Shown here one piece after another: positions 24,406 through 34,495 of a DNA stretch of 64,000 nucleotides (positions are counted from its first letter, which is position 1; each line of letters starts with the position of its first letter). Position numbers and translations under genes: made by a program. Location of the stretch: contig CM065295.1 of the NCBI GenBank assembly GCA_032871835.1, positions 87,599,819 to 87,663,818 of the forward strand, written 5' to 3'. The notes under the pieces were generated by a model that did not search any database, was not told the DNA's origin, and saw only the letters and a list, made by a program, of their open reading frames with translations. The stretch comes from Dipteronia dyeriana (taxonomy: Eukaryota; Streptophyta; Magnoliopsida; Sapindales; Sapindaceae).

Positions 24406-25816
24406 ATAATTTCAACCATCCATTTCAATTCCTAATAGAAATATTCAAACAAGTTGATTGCCCCCCATGGTCCCATGCTCCCTCTGTCCGCTACACTATA
24501 CGAGGAATTAAGGATAAACAAAAGAGAACCAGAAGTTAAAGATTTTTACATCTCACACATTTGCATTGAGAAATGTAGTTTAAGACAGGAAATGCTTAAA
24601 AGTTAAAACAGCATATAGCTACATTAGAAAACAAGGTTCTTTTGAGAATGTCTTGCTAAACAATCATTTTGAAAAAAATTAACTTCTAGGAAAAGAGAAC
24701 TGTATTGAAAACCAGAAACCAAACATACGATTCAACACGTTAAGATACATAATCTGCAAAATAAGAAACTCAACCGGGTTTCACAGGAACCTACAATCCT
24801 ATGGACTATGGATAAACCTATATTCCAATTAAAAGAAATCAGCTACCCTCATTCATACTCGTAATTTCAATGCACTCACAGGCCATCAAATCATTTCTGC
24901 AGCTGAAATCTCCTTTTATTGTATTAACATGTCCTCACAAAGCAATTCCCTCTTAGAAGACTCATTTGTTTCATTAGTAACACTTAATCTAACATCATGT
25001 TGACAAACCCACCAATTCTTCTATCTTATCACCTAAATCACAATTTCGTATGTAAAATTGTATAAATCTCTCACATATATGAGCAGGTTCAGCATTGCCT
25101 AAACTTTACAAAATGTTACACCAATTTTTATCCATTAGATCAAGAATCTTTGAATGGTTCATATCTTTAGAGTTAATGCCTTGTATACACTTTATCTCTA
25201 TCCAATCATGTAAACACCTTCTCTTTCCACTTTCCTCTTTCTTCTCTCATCTATTCTCTGTAAAGATAAGAGCTGATCTCTACCGATCAAAAAATGGAGC
25301 AAAAGGAAGAAAATAAAGGAAGGCATTGCATGATTCCCTTTACTACATCTAATTGCACAGGAGACTAATCCATGATTAATCCATAGAAAAACTATCTATT
25401 TAAAACTAAACAACTACTGGTACGTATCATTACAATGAACATAAGGGGGGAACTATAATAGCAGTAGTTAAAGCAATGTCTAAAAATTATCCTTGCAGTG
25501 AACACACGAGAATATTTAATATTTTAAGCTAAATCCATTCCCTATGATATCAAAATAACCAAAGTTTGTTCATTAACACATAATATAAAAAAGCTTCGCA
25601 GAGAGCTGAGGCATAAAATCCTCAATAAATCTAAACCCAAATTTCAATGAATCATCGAAGTATCAAACCGATAAAATTGAAATCTGTATTAAAATAACCA
25701 GCATGCAATTATGATATCAAACTTTAAACTGGCCATAAATCAACCATCGCAATTCAAGTATCTAATAATTAGGGTTCCTAAATCAACATGTTAAAAAGCC
25801 GTGATTGATTGATTAC

Positions 25817-25955
25817 CGTGATGTTGGAGACGGCAGTGGAGGCCGGCTGGTGAACGGCGGTAGCCTCTGGCCGGAAACACGAAGAATGCGGCGTTCAGCT
25901 CAATGGAGGGTGACGAAAAGGTCAGCACTTGTAATATTCACGGCTGGGGTTTTTA
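25817..25955 (-). other. Possible 5' non-coding exon with splice donor
   Basis: An island of about 135 bp is clearly richer in G and C than its flanks and reads on the minus strand like a plant 5' leader. It ends in CATCACG/GTAATC, a good donor at 25816. It could start the PPR transcript or TFB5. The rest of 24406-27330 is AT-rich with no supported ORF. Confidence 0.35.
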
Positions 25956-27332
25956 AATGAAAACACAAACTCAAAAGTACTCGTCTTTAACATATCCAGT
26001 TGAGCACTTTGACAATGCAGGTCCTGACTATCTAAAGTCTCCGAGTAAAATCTAAAAAATAACCTCTGGACTAATAAAATCATCCCTAATTCATCCCAAA
26101 ATAAAATTAAAAATTAAAAATTTTATAACTTTCGTACCTCTAGTTACGTTGGAGAAGAAACGAAGAATATATATAGATAATATATATCAGAAAGTATGAA
26201 ACTTTGAGTATTTTTTAGACTTTTTTTTACAATTTCACCTTAACAAAAACTCAAATTATATATTTGGAACCATCAGAGATAAAACTCCCGGCTAAGGTGA
26301 CCACCCTGACCAACCCTAGGGCTGCCCCTGCACTTGGGTTACTGGTTCATATCCGTCCAGTTGTTTTAATTATTTTGCGATTTAAATCCTTAATTTTATA
26401 CGCTCTTAGTTTTTATATGTCCGTTAACTCGGTATATATAGCTTGAAAAAAAAAAATATATCTATGGAATTCTTTGAAAATAAATAAATAAATATTTCTC
26501 CTAATTGATTAAAATAAAATATAGGTAAACAAGTATTTAGTATGAGAGATAATGATAATATTTTCTATTTTTGATAGACCATGTTTTTTAACTTAACGAA
26601 GAAAACCAAAAATCATTATCTATTAATACCATGCTTCACAATTAACGTGTAACATTTTCTTTTACTGTTTATTGGTCAATTCCTTCTAACAACGAAAATG
26701 ATCAAATGCACCTTTAAAATCAAGAAGAAATCGCTGATTAAATAACATTTTTTTGCAAGATGTCAAAACACCTGCAGCAAAAGGAAAAGAGAGAAGAAAC
26801 AACAATAAGACCAAGATAGTATATGAAAGTATCGTTGGAATAAATACTCCTTAATGATATTTTACAACATCGTCAACTCCTTAATGATCCTTTAAATCAT
26901 TATCGACTCTTAAACTCTTTAATAATTCCTTACAACATTATCTACTCTTATTCATTAACTCTTATTTAAGGGAATCTCTAAAGGAGACCGTTAGAGAAAC
27001 TATGAGGTAATTAGATTAATGATAACAAATATGACTCCTAAGTTTAAAAAATATTAGGATAAAATGGAGCCACAGTTGTGGTGGTTGTGTTAGATCATAG
27101 ATATAAAATGGATTTAGAAGTTTTGCTAGTTGAGTAGATTCATTAGAATGAGATAAAATCGTAAGTTTTGCATGAGAATGGGCTATCAAGGGCATAGATT
27201 AGAAAAAGAATTCAATCCACGACTACAAAACTAACTTCAAACTTGAGCCGTAATTTCTAATTTTCTGGTCAACACATTGAAGTTCTGTTTAAACAAATTC
27301 AAACAACTAATGCTTCCAAAAAGAAACCTAAA
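25956..27332. other. AT-rich spacer, no gene seen
   Basis: Short low-complexity repeats occur at 26840-26960 (variants of ACTCCTTAATGATCCTTTA). No coding or RNA gene is supported. Confidence 0.5.
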
Positions 27333-28298
27333 TTATTGAAATCCGTATTTTTTTTTATTATATGAACTAAAAGGACCATCATTATCATTTACTAAAATAG
27401 AAAAACTCTTCATTATATTGCACGCCTCTCGCATAGCTTTCCTAGCTTTCCTGTTATAAGCATCGATAATCACTGGACCCGGATCCATAAATTTTGATAC
27501 TTGAGCATTCTGACTTGAGAAACTTTTATCGATATCAGTGCAAAGAATGTTGTTGAATGCCGACTCCTTATCCAACTTACTCAAAAGTTCTTCTGCATGT
27601 AGAGAATACTCAAGATCACCGGTTTTATCATTCACATGTTTTGGATACCCAAACACAAAGGCTTTGCATTCAAAGTGTTTCAGCTCCACACAGTAACAAG
27701 AGTAATTAGAAAAAAAATGACAATTAATTTGGAAAAAAAATAAGAAAAAAAACAAAAGAAGAAAGCATAACAAAAAACTCAAGCATTTTTAAAACCGGGA
27801 CTGCTCCGACTCCGCCAAATCTTCGCAATCGCATATCGATTGCGGTAAACGGATATGCTTTAATTGCTTGAAAATCGATTAAGGCTATACCCAAAACAGC
27901 ACTTCCGGAATAAATGGCATAAACCGGTAAAAACTTAGGCAGAGTAAAACTTGACATTTTGGTACCAAGATTGAAGCAGAACACCTTGTTGGAAATTGGC
28001 GGCTGCAGCGACAGCGGTGCCAGTGGAGGCAGATGTGTAGATGGTTGAGGTAGAGGCTGGACAGGCGTGGGAAGTGTGTATGAATCTGGTAAAAACTTAG
28101 GCAGAGTAAAACTTAACATTTTGGTACCAAGATTGAAGCAGAACACCTTGTTGGAATTGGCGGCTGCAGCGACAGCGGTACCAGTGGAGGCAGAGGTGTA
28201 ATGGCTGAGGTAGAGGCTGGACAGGCGTGGGAAGTGTGTATTAATCTGGAAGCCTCAGAAGAGCACGAACGAAATCTGGATTCCACAAAAGATTTCAT
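27333..28298 (-). pseudogene. Decayed spliced gene, possibly YqgF/RuvX-like (RNase H fold)
   Basis: The N-terminal frame starts at 28298 (MKSFVESRFRSCSSEASRLI, targeting-peptide-like). A later frame (to 27724) gives KFLPVYAIYSGSAVLGIALI followed by DFQAIKAYPFTAID. After an AT-rich, intron-like gap, 27690-27350 gives KAFVFGYPKHVNDKTGDLEY, then DIDKSFSSQNAQ and KARKAMREACNIMKSF. The order GIAxxD...YPxxAI, VFGYPxxxxxKTG, D..FSSQxA resembles the YqgF/RuvX pattern, but the catalytic residues are not convincing. A 162-bp internal duplication disrupts the 5' part. Without that match it is an unknown plant gene fragment. Confidence 0.4.
27926..28249 (-). repeat. Tandem duplication, period about 162 bp
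   Basis: 27926-28087 and 28088-28249 are near-identical apart from a few substitutions and single-base gaps. Both copies contain GGTACCAAGATTGAAGCAG and AGGCTGGACAGGCGTGGG. The duplication lies in the 5' part of the decayed gene on the minus strand. Confidence 0.92.
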
Positions 28299-28329
28299 AG
28301 ATCGACAGATTTGATAAACTTTATCTGAA

Positions 28330-28999
28330 GAAAATAAATAAATAACTGATTAGAATCATAATTTTATAATCAGATTTCGCTCATTTTTAACTATAAACCT
28401 AACCCAACCGGATGTTTTCGTAAAACCCTAACATCAAATTGATACCTAGCAACTACATTAACATCACAACCAAACCATCAAAATGTTTGTAAAGATCAAT
28501 TTAATGCCTAACAACTACATTAACAACACAACAAAACATAAAAATGTTCATAAAAATGACATCGCAAGGAGTAACAAAATTGGGATATTTTCAGAGCATT
28601 GAAAAACAAAAATATCAACCTACGGTGATACAAAATGAAAGTTCCACTCAAATAAAACAGATATTGAACTTTAAAAAAAAAAAATTACAACAAAATAAAT
28701 AAATAGAATATATAATCTAACTAAAAGTACAAAAAACTCAAATGAGAATAGGTTGAACTGTACATAGAGTTGGCAAATCACAGCAGGAAGGCGCCTCCGA
28801 GAGAGATATACTTTAAAAAGCCTTATTAGCCTACTAAATTATGTTGTATGGAAAAACAAGCAGCAAATTTCAAATCAAACTTAAACATTAGCAATTCTGG
28901 GCTACAGGAAAAGAAGAATTGTCCCACAATGGACTGAAAAACCATAATAACAGTGAAAAATTGACATTCGGTCGTACATGTGATTTTTGAAATCATATA
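28330..28999. other. AT-rich spacer, no gene seen
   Basis: The sequence is A-rich with a short direct repeat of CTAACAACTACATTAACA (around 28450 and 28510). No ORF is supported. Confidence 0.5.
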
Positions 29000-29721
29000 G
29001 GCTTAGTTTGGTATTGCTTCCCCAGCTGTTTTTGGGATCAAAAGTGATTCTGGACCTAAGACAGAATGTTTGGTAAAATCGCGGGGAAGTGTTTTTGGTC
29101 ACTTTTAGCTTCTCCCAACTGAGTTTTTGAGAAGCTACAAATACATGCTTTTGGATTTTGACTTCTGCTTTTAGAAAATGTGTTACAGTAATATTAAATG
29201 AAATTTTACTAACTTTCCAACTTTGTCCTTACCTTTAATGAAATTTAACAAAAAAAACTGGACTTATATTTCTGTAAAAAAAAAATGTTGCCTATAAAAA
29301 AATGGAATAATTAATTCAATAAAGTAGAATAAAAATGAAATAAAAAAAGTAGAATAAAATAAATAAACAAATAAATAAATGAGGTTAATTAATTAAATAA
29401 AGTAGAATAAAAAATGGGGTTAATTAATTAAATAAAGTAATATAATTATATAACACTAAACACAAATAATCAAAAAAAATATAAAGTATAGCACATCAGT
29501 ACCATTTAAATGTCTATGTCCTTTTAGTAATTTTACACATTCACAACACTTTTTTTTCAGTTTACCAAACACATTGAAATTGCTTTTAGTTCTCACAGCA
29601 CTTTTGAAAATCAGTTTACCAAACGCTCAGCTGATTCTTCCCACAGCAATTCTAAAAGCAATCCCCCCACAGTAATTCTAAAAACACTTCTCCCCACAAC
29701 ACAGCAATATCAAACTGAACC
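29000..29721. mobile_element. Non-autonomous inverted-repeat element (MITE-like), 722 bp
   Basis: The left end GGCTTAGTTTGGTATTGCTT pairs with the right end, whose reverse complement starts GGTTCAGTTTGATATTGCT. Subterminal text is also inverted (TGTTTGGTAAA and TTTACCAAACA; CTTCTCCC and GGGGAGAAG). The flanking ATA on both sides may be a 3-bp target duplication of PIF/Harbinger type. There is no coding capacity. Confidence 0.7.
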
Positions 29722-30839
29722 ATAGTCAAGACAAGCAGAAAAAAGCTCACTTTTGGTACAGTTCAAACAAGAAGCTGAACATATGTTGACTTCAACCGAC
29801 AAGCTAATCAGCTATAAACCAATGAGTCTAATCCCAAGATCTAACATGTGGCATATCTACACTTTCCTACAACTTGCTTTCAACCTTATACACCTAATCA
29901 CTAATCACTATTTGCTACAAAATTGAGACATCATACCTTACTTTCATCTGGCATACCAGTCATAGTGCACAACATAAACACTATCTTAGATGAATACAAC
30001 AGAACATGGAAAATAATATTCCTTGAAGGCAAATAGCAAAGCCATTAAGCTAACATAGTTGAAGCATTTCGACATCTATAATATATGACGAGCTCATTAC
30101 CAAATATAACAGTGTTTGAAATCCCTTCCCCACTAGATGTCAGTCCACATATTCCATCCCTTGTCCAAATATGATCTCTAAAAACACTAAAAAAGGAATC
30201 ACTGTTACAATCATCAAACAACCAAACCGACCAATATTTAATTCATCCCCCAATAATTTACAATCACACAAATTTCAATTTAGTAGTTTACAATTCTTAA
30301 TATTGACTATACAATCAAGAAAATATATGGACAAGCATAGAAAAAATAATTTAATCCCTAACACTAAAAGTTTCCAAGAAAACATAGAAAAGCTGATGCA
30401 AAATCTACCATTTATACTTCAACAATTTGATCTACAAACACTAACATTTATACTTCACAATTGAAAAAATATAACTAAACACAGTTTACCCTTCACAGCA
30501 TTCACTACAACACTCAAGAACACACTAAAACAATAATATTTGTGATTAAAAACATCACCACAATGTCTAACTATATAGAAAGAAATTATTTAATAGATAT
30601 CCTGATATATTGAAAGTTCGAAGAAATAAAAAATATATAGCAAAATTTAAATGAAACAAAAATAAATAATAAATAAAAAGGTAAATTTCTTTTTTTTTTT
30701 TTTTTTGAAAAGAGGTAAACCAATACTTTCAGTCTTTCACTTTCACCGATTTAATGTTGTCTACAGAGGAACAAAATATATATACTAATATACACAAACA
30801 AAATATAAATAAACATATATACTAATAATCTAATATACT
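29722..30839. other. AT-rich spacer, no gene seen
   Basis: No supported ORF. The sequence 30733-30768 closely matches the joined flanks of the element at 32795-43598, so it acts as a related empty site. Confidence 0.5.
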
Positions 30840-31580
30840 GGGGCGAACCACCATGAAGGCCAGTAGGTAGAGGTGTCCACGGTTCAGTTAAACCGTTCGA
30901 AACCGAACCGAAACCGGCCTCTGGAAATCGAAACCGAAACCGAAACCATAACCGAAACTGTCAGTTACAAAACCGGTTGGAAACTGGATCCCGACGGTTC
31001 GGTTACGGTTATGGGATCTTAAAAACCGATCAAAAACCGCCGGTTTCAAAATTTTTAAAAAAACCAATGAAATGCTGACACGTGGTAGCATTTCAGAAAA
31101 AAAAAATTGAAAAAAAAGTATATAAAATAATATATATATTAATTTTTGAAAAAAAAAAAAAACCGAACGAACCGAAACCGAACCGAAACCGAAACCGAAC
31201 CAAACCGTTCGGTTTCACAAACCGAAACCGAAACCGAACCGATCCGAACAGTTCGGTTTCGGAAAACCGAAACCGAAACCGAAACCGAACAGAAAACCGC
31301 AGGTTTCGAAACCGCCCAAAACCGTCCTATTCAGGTTACGATTACGGTTACGGTTCGGCCTTTCCACGAAATCGACGGTTCGGAACCGAAACCGAACCGA
31401 AACCAAACCGAAACCGAACCGTGGACACCATTACCAGTAGGGGCCATAGCCCCCCTGCCCTACCGAAAAAAAATTATATTTAACAAAGCATAAAAAAAAT
31501 GATGAAATTTACATTTTCGTACTATAAATTTTATGTTTTTATTATTTGGCCCCCCAATTACATCATTCTAGTTCCGCCCC
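30840..31580. mobile_element. Older inverted-repeat repeat, interrupted by a hAT MITE
   Basis: The left text GGGGCGAACCACC (30840) and the right text TTCTAGTTCCGCCCC (to about 31579) are inverted. Next to the MITE is GGGGCCATAGCCCCCC, text common in plant interspersed repeats. Removing the MITE and one copy of its duplication rejoins it cleanly. Its limits and class are uncertain. Confidence 0.4.
30868..31433. mobile_element. hAT MITE packed with CCGAAAC motifs, 566 bp
   Basis: The ends TAGAGGTGTCCACGG and CCGTGGACACCATTA are inverted repeats. A perfect 8-bp target duplication CCAGTAGG lies at 30860-30867 and 31434-31441. Both halves carry dense runs of CCGAAAC or its complement. These give rise to spurious frames of repeating NRNRT or FGFGF, which are not genes. 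Confidence 0.93.
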
Positions 31581-31663
31581 TGCATATACACATGACACAA
31601 CAACACAAGTAAACTGTAATTCGAATATACACAGTTAGAGACATATATATACACACAGAAATA

Positions 31664-31752
31664 TATAAATAAACATATATACTGATAATCTCATGTACAC
31701 ATGTTGTTGTGTCTTATGCACATGAGATTATCAGTATATATGTTTATTTATA
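31664..31752. repeat. Perfect 32-bp hairpin with 25-nt loop
   Basis: Arms 31664-31695 and 31721-31752 are exact reverse complements (TATAAATAAACATATATACT...). A similar single arm occurs at about 30801-30835 and a third at 31796-31825, so the motif recurs in this AT-rich block. It may be a foldback remnant. No transcript evidence is available. Confidence 0.9.
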
Positions 31753-31899
31753 TTTTTGTGTGAATATTAGTATGTATGTATATATATATTATGTACATGA
31801 GATTATCGGTATATATGTTTATTTATTTATTTATTTGTGTATAATAGTGTAGTGTGTATATATACATCAACACATATGAGATTATACACAGATTCAAAA

Positions 31900-32774
31900 A
31901 AAATTCAACAGTCTAATATAATGATACACAAACAAAAAATTTAAAGCTACGAGCCTACAAAAAAGATTCGAATCACAGATTATACACAAACAAATGAACA
32001 ATCACAGATTGATACATCAAGATTCAAGTCAATAAATAATTAGACACATATAATCACATATTCGAATTTCATGATTTGTCAGTGATTAATTAACCTAATC
32101 AACAACCGACCTTTCTTAAATCAACCAAATCGGATGAGCTAAAGAACAACAGATCGGACAAACTGAAGGTTGTCTCGTTGAAGCTTTGAGATGCAGATCG
32201 GATGAGCAGAGACCAGATCGGTTAGCAGATGTGATAAAAAAAATAAGACAAAAATAAAATTAGAAAAAGAAGAATAAAATTCGAAAAGGGAGAAGAGCAA
32301 ATGACAACTAAGTCACTGACAAACCTTCTTTGAGGAACATCAGAGATGAGCGAATTAGATGTTAAACAGAGGAAATGAGCAGATACAGATCGATGAGGAG
32401 CAGCGGAGATGAACAGATCGTAGATGAGAAGATCGGAGACGAGCTGTGGAGGAGTTGAAGAAGTGATGAGAAAACTTAGAGAAGGAAAGAAATCGACGGT
32501 AGAAACAAGGAGGATATGAGAAGGCAAAAAATGAAAGAGAAGAAGTTTGTTACTGTGTTATGGTTTTTTTTTTAAAAACTTATATCGGTTCATACTGTTT
32601 TTGGGAAACCAAACCGGTTTGAACCGATTTTTTTTCGGATTTTCACTTTTTAAACCGGTTTAAATTGAATACATTCGAAGAACCGAACCGAACCGAACAT
32701 CCTTTTTATGGTTCAGTTTTTTTGGTTCGGTTCGGTTCGATTTAGTTCGGCTTTCAACTTAATGCCCACCCCTA
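31900..32774 (-). mobile_element. Truncated hAT element, promoter-side end only
   Basis: The right end TTAATGCCCACCCCTA (to 32774) with the subterminal runs GAACCGAACCGAAC and GGTTCGGTTCGGTT matches the style of the hAT at 15971-21653. Inward, 32100-32520 is purine-rich with many GATCGGA and GAGCAGA blocks, like the CpG-rich leader of that element in reverse. No transposase and no second end were found, so most of the element is gone. Confidence 0.6.
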
Positions 32775-32842
32775 ACTTTCACTTTCATCAATTTGGGGGT
32801 ACATTAGTTCAAGATTTTATTAGACAATTTGAGGAAGTAAAA

Positions 32843-33030
32843 GTCTTGTGGTATTCGATCAAGAATTTTAAGATTTTTTAAAAAAGTCTATATTGTCTTG
32901 TGGTATTGGATCTAGACTTTTAAGATTTTTTTTTAAAAGTCTTTATTGTCTTGCGGTATTGTATCTAAATGTTCAAAGGGCAACAAATTGTCATGTGGTA
33001 TTGAATTAAGATCAAGATTTTTAGGATTTC
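32843..33030. repeat. Degenerate tandem repeat, period about 52 bp
   Basis: Copies of GTCTTGTGGTATTGGATCTA start at 32843, 32895, 32948 and 32990, separated by T-rich text. They form part of the left arm of the nested inverted-repeat element. Confidence 0.8.
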
Positions 33031-33353
33031 ATGACAAAATGAATTTTCCAGACTTTTTAGTTATATTTATAAATAGATTGAACCTAAAATTGTATTCCCT
33101 CTCCCTCAATACTTTCCAGACTTTTTATTTGATTTCAGATATTTTGTGGGTGTATTGGTATATAATAAATACGGAAGCCAAACATGCAAAAGACAACATA
33201 AAACTATATTTGAATGTCGAGTATCAAATGACTGATAAAATGCCTCTATGAGTTAAAAATAATTTTAGCTAGATTTCCATGATTCCACCACCACAACCGG
33301 TATCTAAAATCTTTAGGACCATTAGTAACGTATCCATTACTGATAATATCGCC

Positions 33354-34116
33354 TGTTGATGGTGATTTTTAGATTAACCTCCCGTCACATAAATAATGTA
33401 GAGCAACAACTAGTTGCAAACGAAAAGTAAACGGAAAGTAAACGGAAAATAAATAAAACACAGAGTTTTACGTGGTAAAATCCCAATGAGGGAAACGTCC
33501 ACGGTTGTCAATGGCGGCAACAAGAATTCACTATGCAGAAAAATTATTACACACTCAATCACTCTTGCCTTCTCTCTAAATATTGTGTTTAACCTTTTTG
33601 GGTCTATTTATACATGCATATAACCATAATTCTTGATGTACAAGTAAGGAAAGTTCCTGTACTTAAACAAAACAATAACTTATTGGAGTCGTGTTATCCA
33701 TTTTTCCCGTTTCGCGTTGATTGTATTATGGTTATATTGAATCTTTTGTCTAATCTGAGTTTTGACGTCTATAAGGAAGTTTATTTCCTTATCAAAGTAC
33801 TCTTCCAGAAGCCTTGATCAAGTTAGACTCTTTTCTGCGTATTTGAGTCATGACTTTGTTAAGTCTGAACGATGTCCGCGTGTCACATAACTGAACGTTT
33901 GTTGAACCCGACCAGAATCACTTTTCCTTGATCGATTATCTTTACCCCGACTATCTCGACTTCTTGCTCGATCGTTTGTGTTGTCTTTGGGGGGGGGTTG
34001 ACGCGTGCTCTTTGGTCAACTTGGGTTGACTCATTATGATCGCCTTCCAGTGACATGGCACCCCTAACCGTAGTCTTTTGGTGACATGTTGTATCATCTA
34101 GAATTTACCAATAACA
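33354..34116 (-). repeat. LTR (3' LTR in element orientation), 763 bp
   Basis: Matched along its length to 41823-42602. On the minus strand it carries TGTATAAATAGACC near 33602-33615, a TATA box for element transcription. Confidence 0.95.
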
Positions 34117-34382
34117 ACACTCCCTTAAACATACAAGACTGAGTATCTCGTTCGAAACAGAACTCACTCGACGAAGTATGTTTAACTTATTATTATTTTT
34201 CATCGTGGTGCTCTTGAATGCGCATTAATACTTTGCAGTTGAACGTTAATGTCAATCAAGCTTATTTTGGCTGACGCAATCATTTATCCACTTTTTCAAA
34301 ATTCGAATGGTGCGTGTTTTTCATTCCGCGTGCACCTACCCCCGTTAGCGTATGCGTGTTGGTTTGACACATCACTTTCCCC

Positions 34383-34391
34383 TATATATAG
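34383..34391 (+). promoter_or_regulatory. TATA-like box for the antisense ORF region
   Basis: CCCCTATATATAGCTC lies 266 bp beyond the LTR on the plus strand. It is followed by a CT-rich leader, an ATG at 34496 and the extra ORF. Spacing and composition suggest a separate promoter opposite to pol. No transcript evidence is available. Confidence 0.45.
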
Positions 34392-34495
34392 CTCAAAAAA
34401 ATTTCATTTTTCCTCATGATTTCATAGTGACTTCTCGTAAAAAACCTTAACTTCTCTTTTCCTCTAGATTCTTGGCTTTCCACCTTTAAACTTTT

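Noticed and set aside
25715..25745. Minus-strand text resembling the ClpR2 motif W-VDLW
   Set aside because: The match is 15-20 bases with a gap, and neither flank continues the ClpR2 sequence.
30888..31483. Overlapping frames on both strands of repeating NRNRT and FGFGF residues
   Set aside because: They are produced by the CCGAAAC motif array of the hAT MITE. No protein family is involved.
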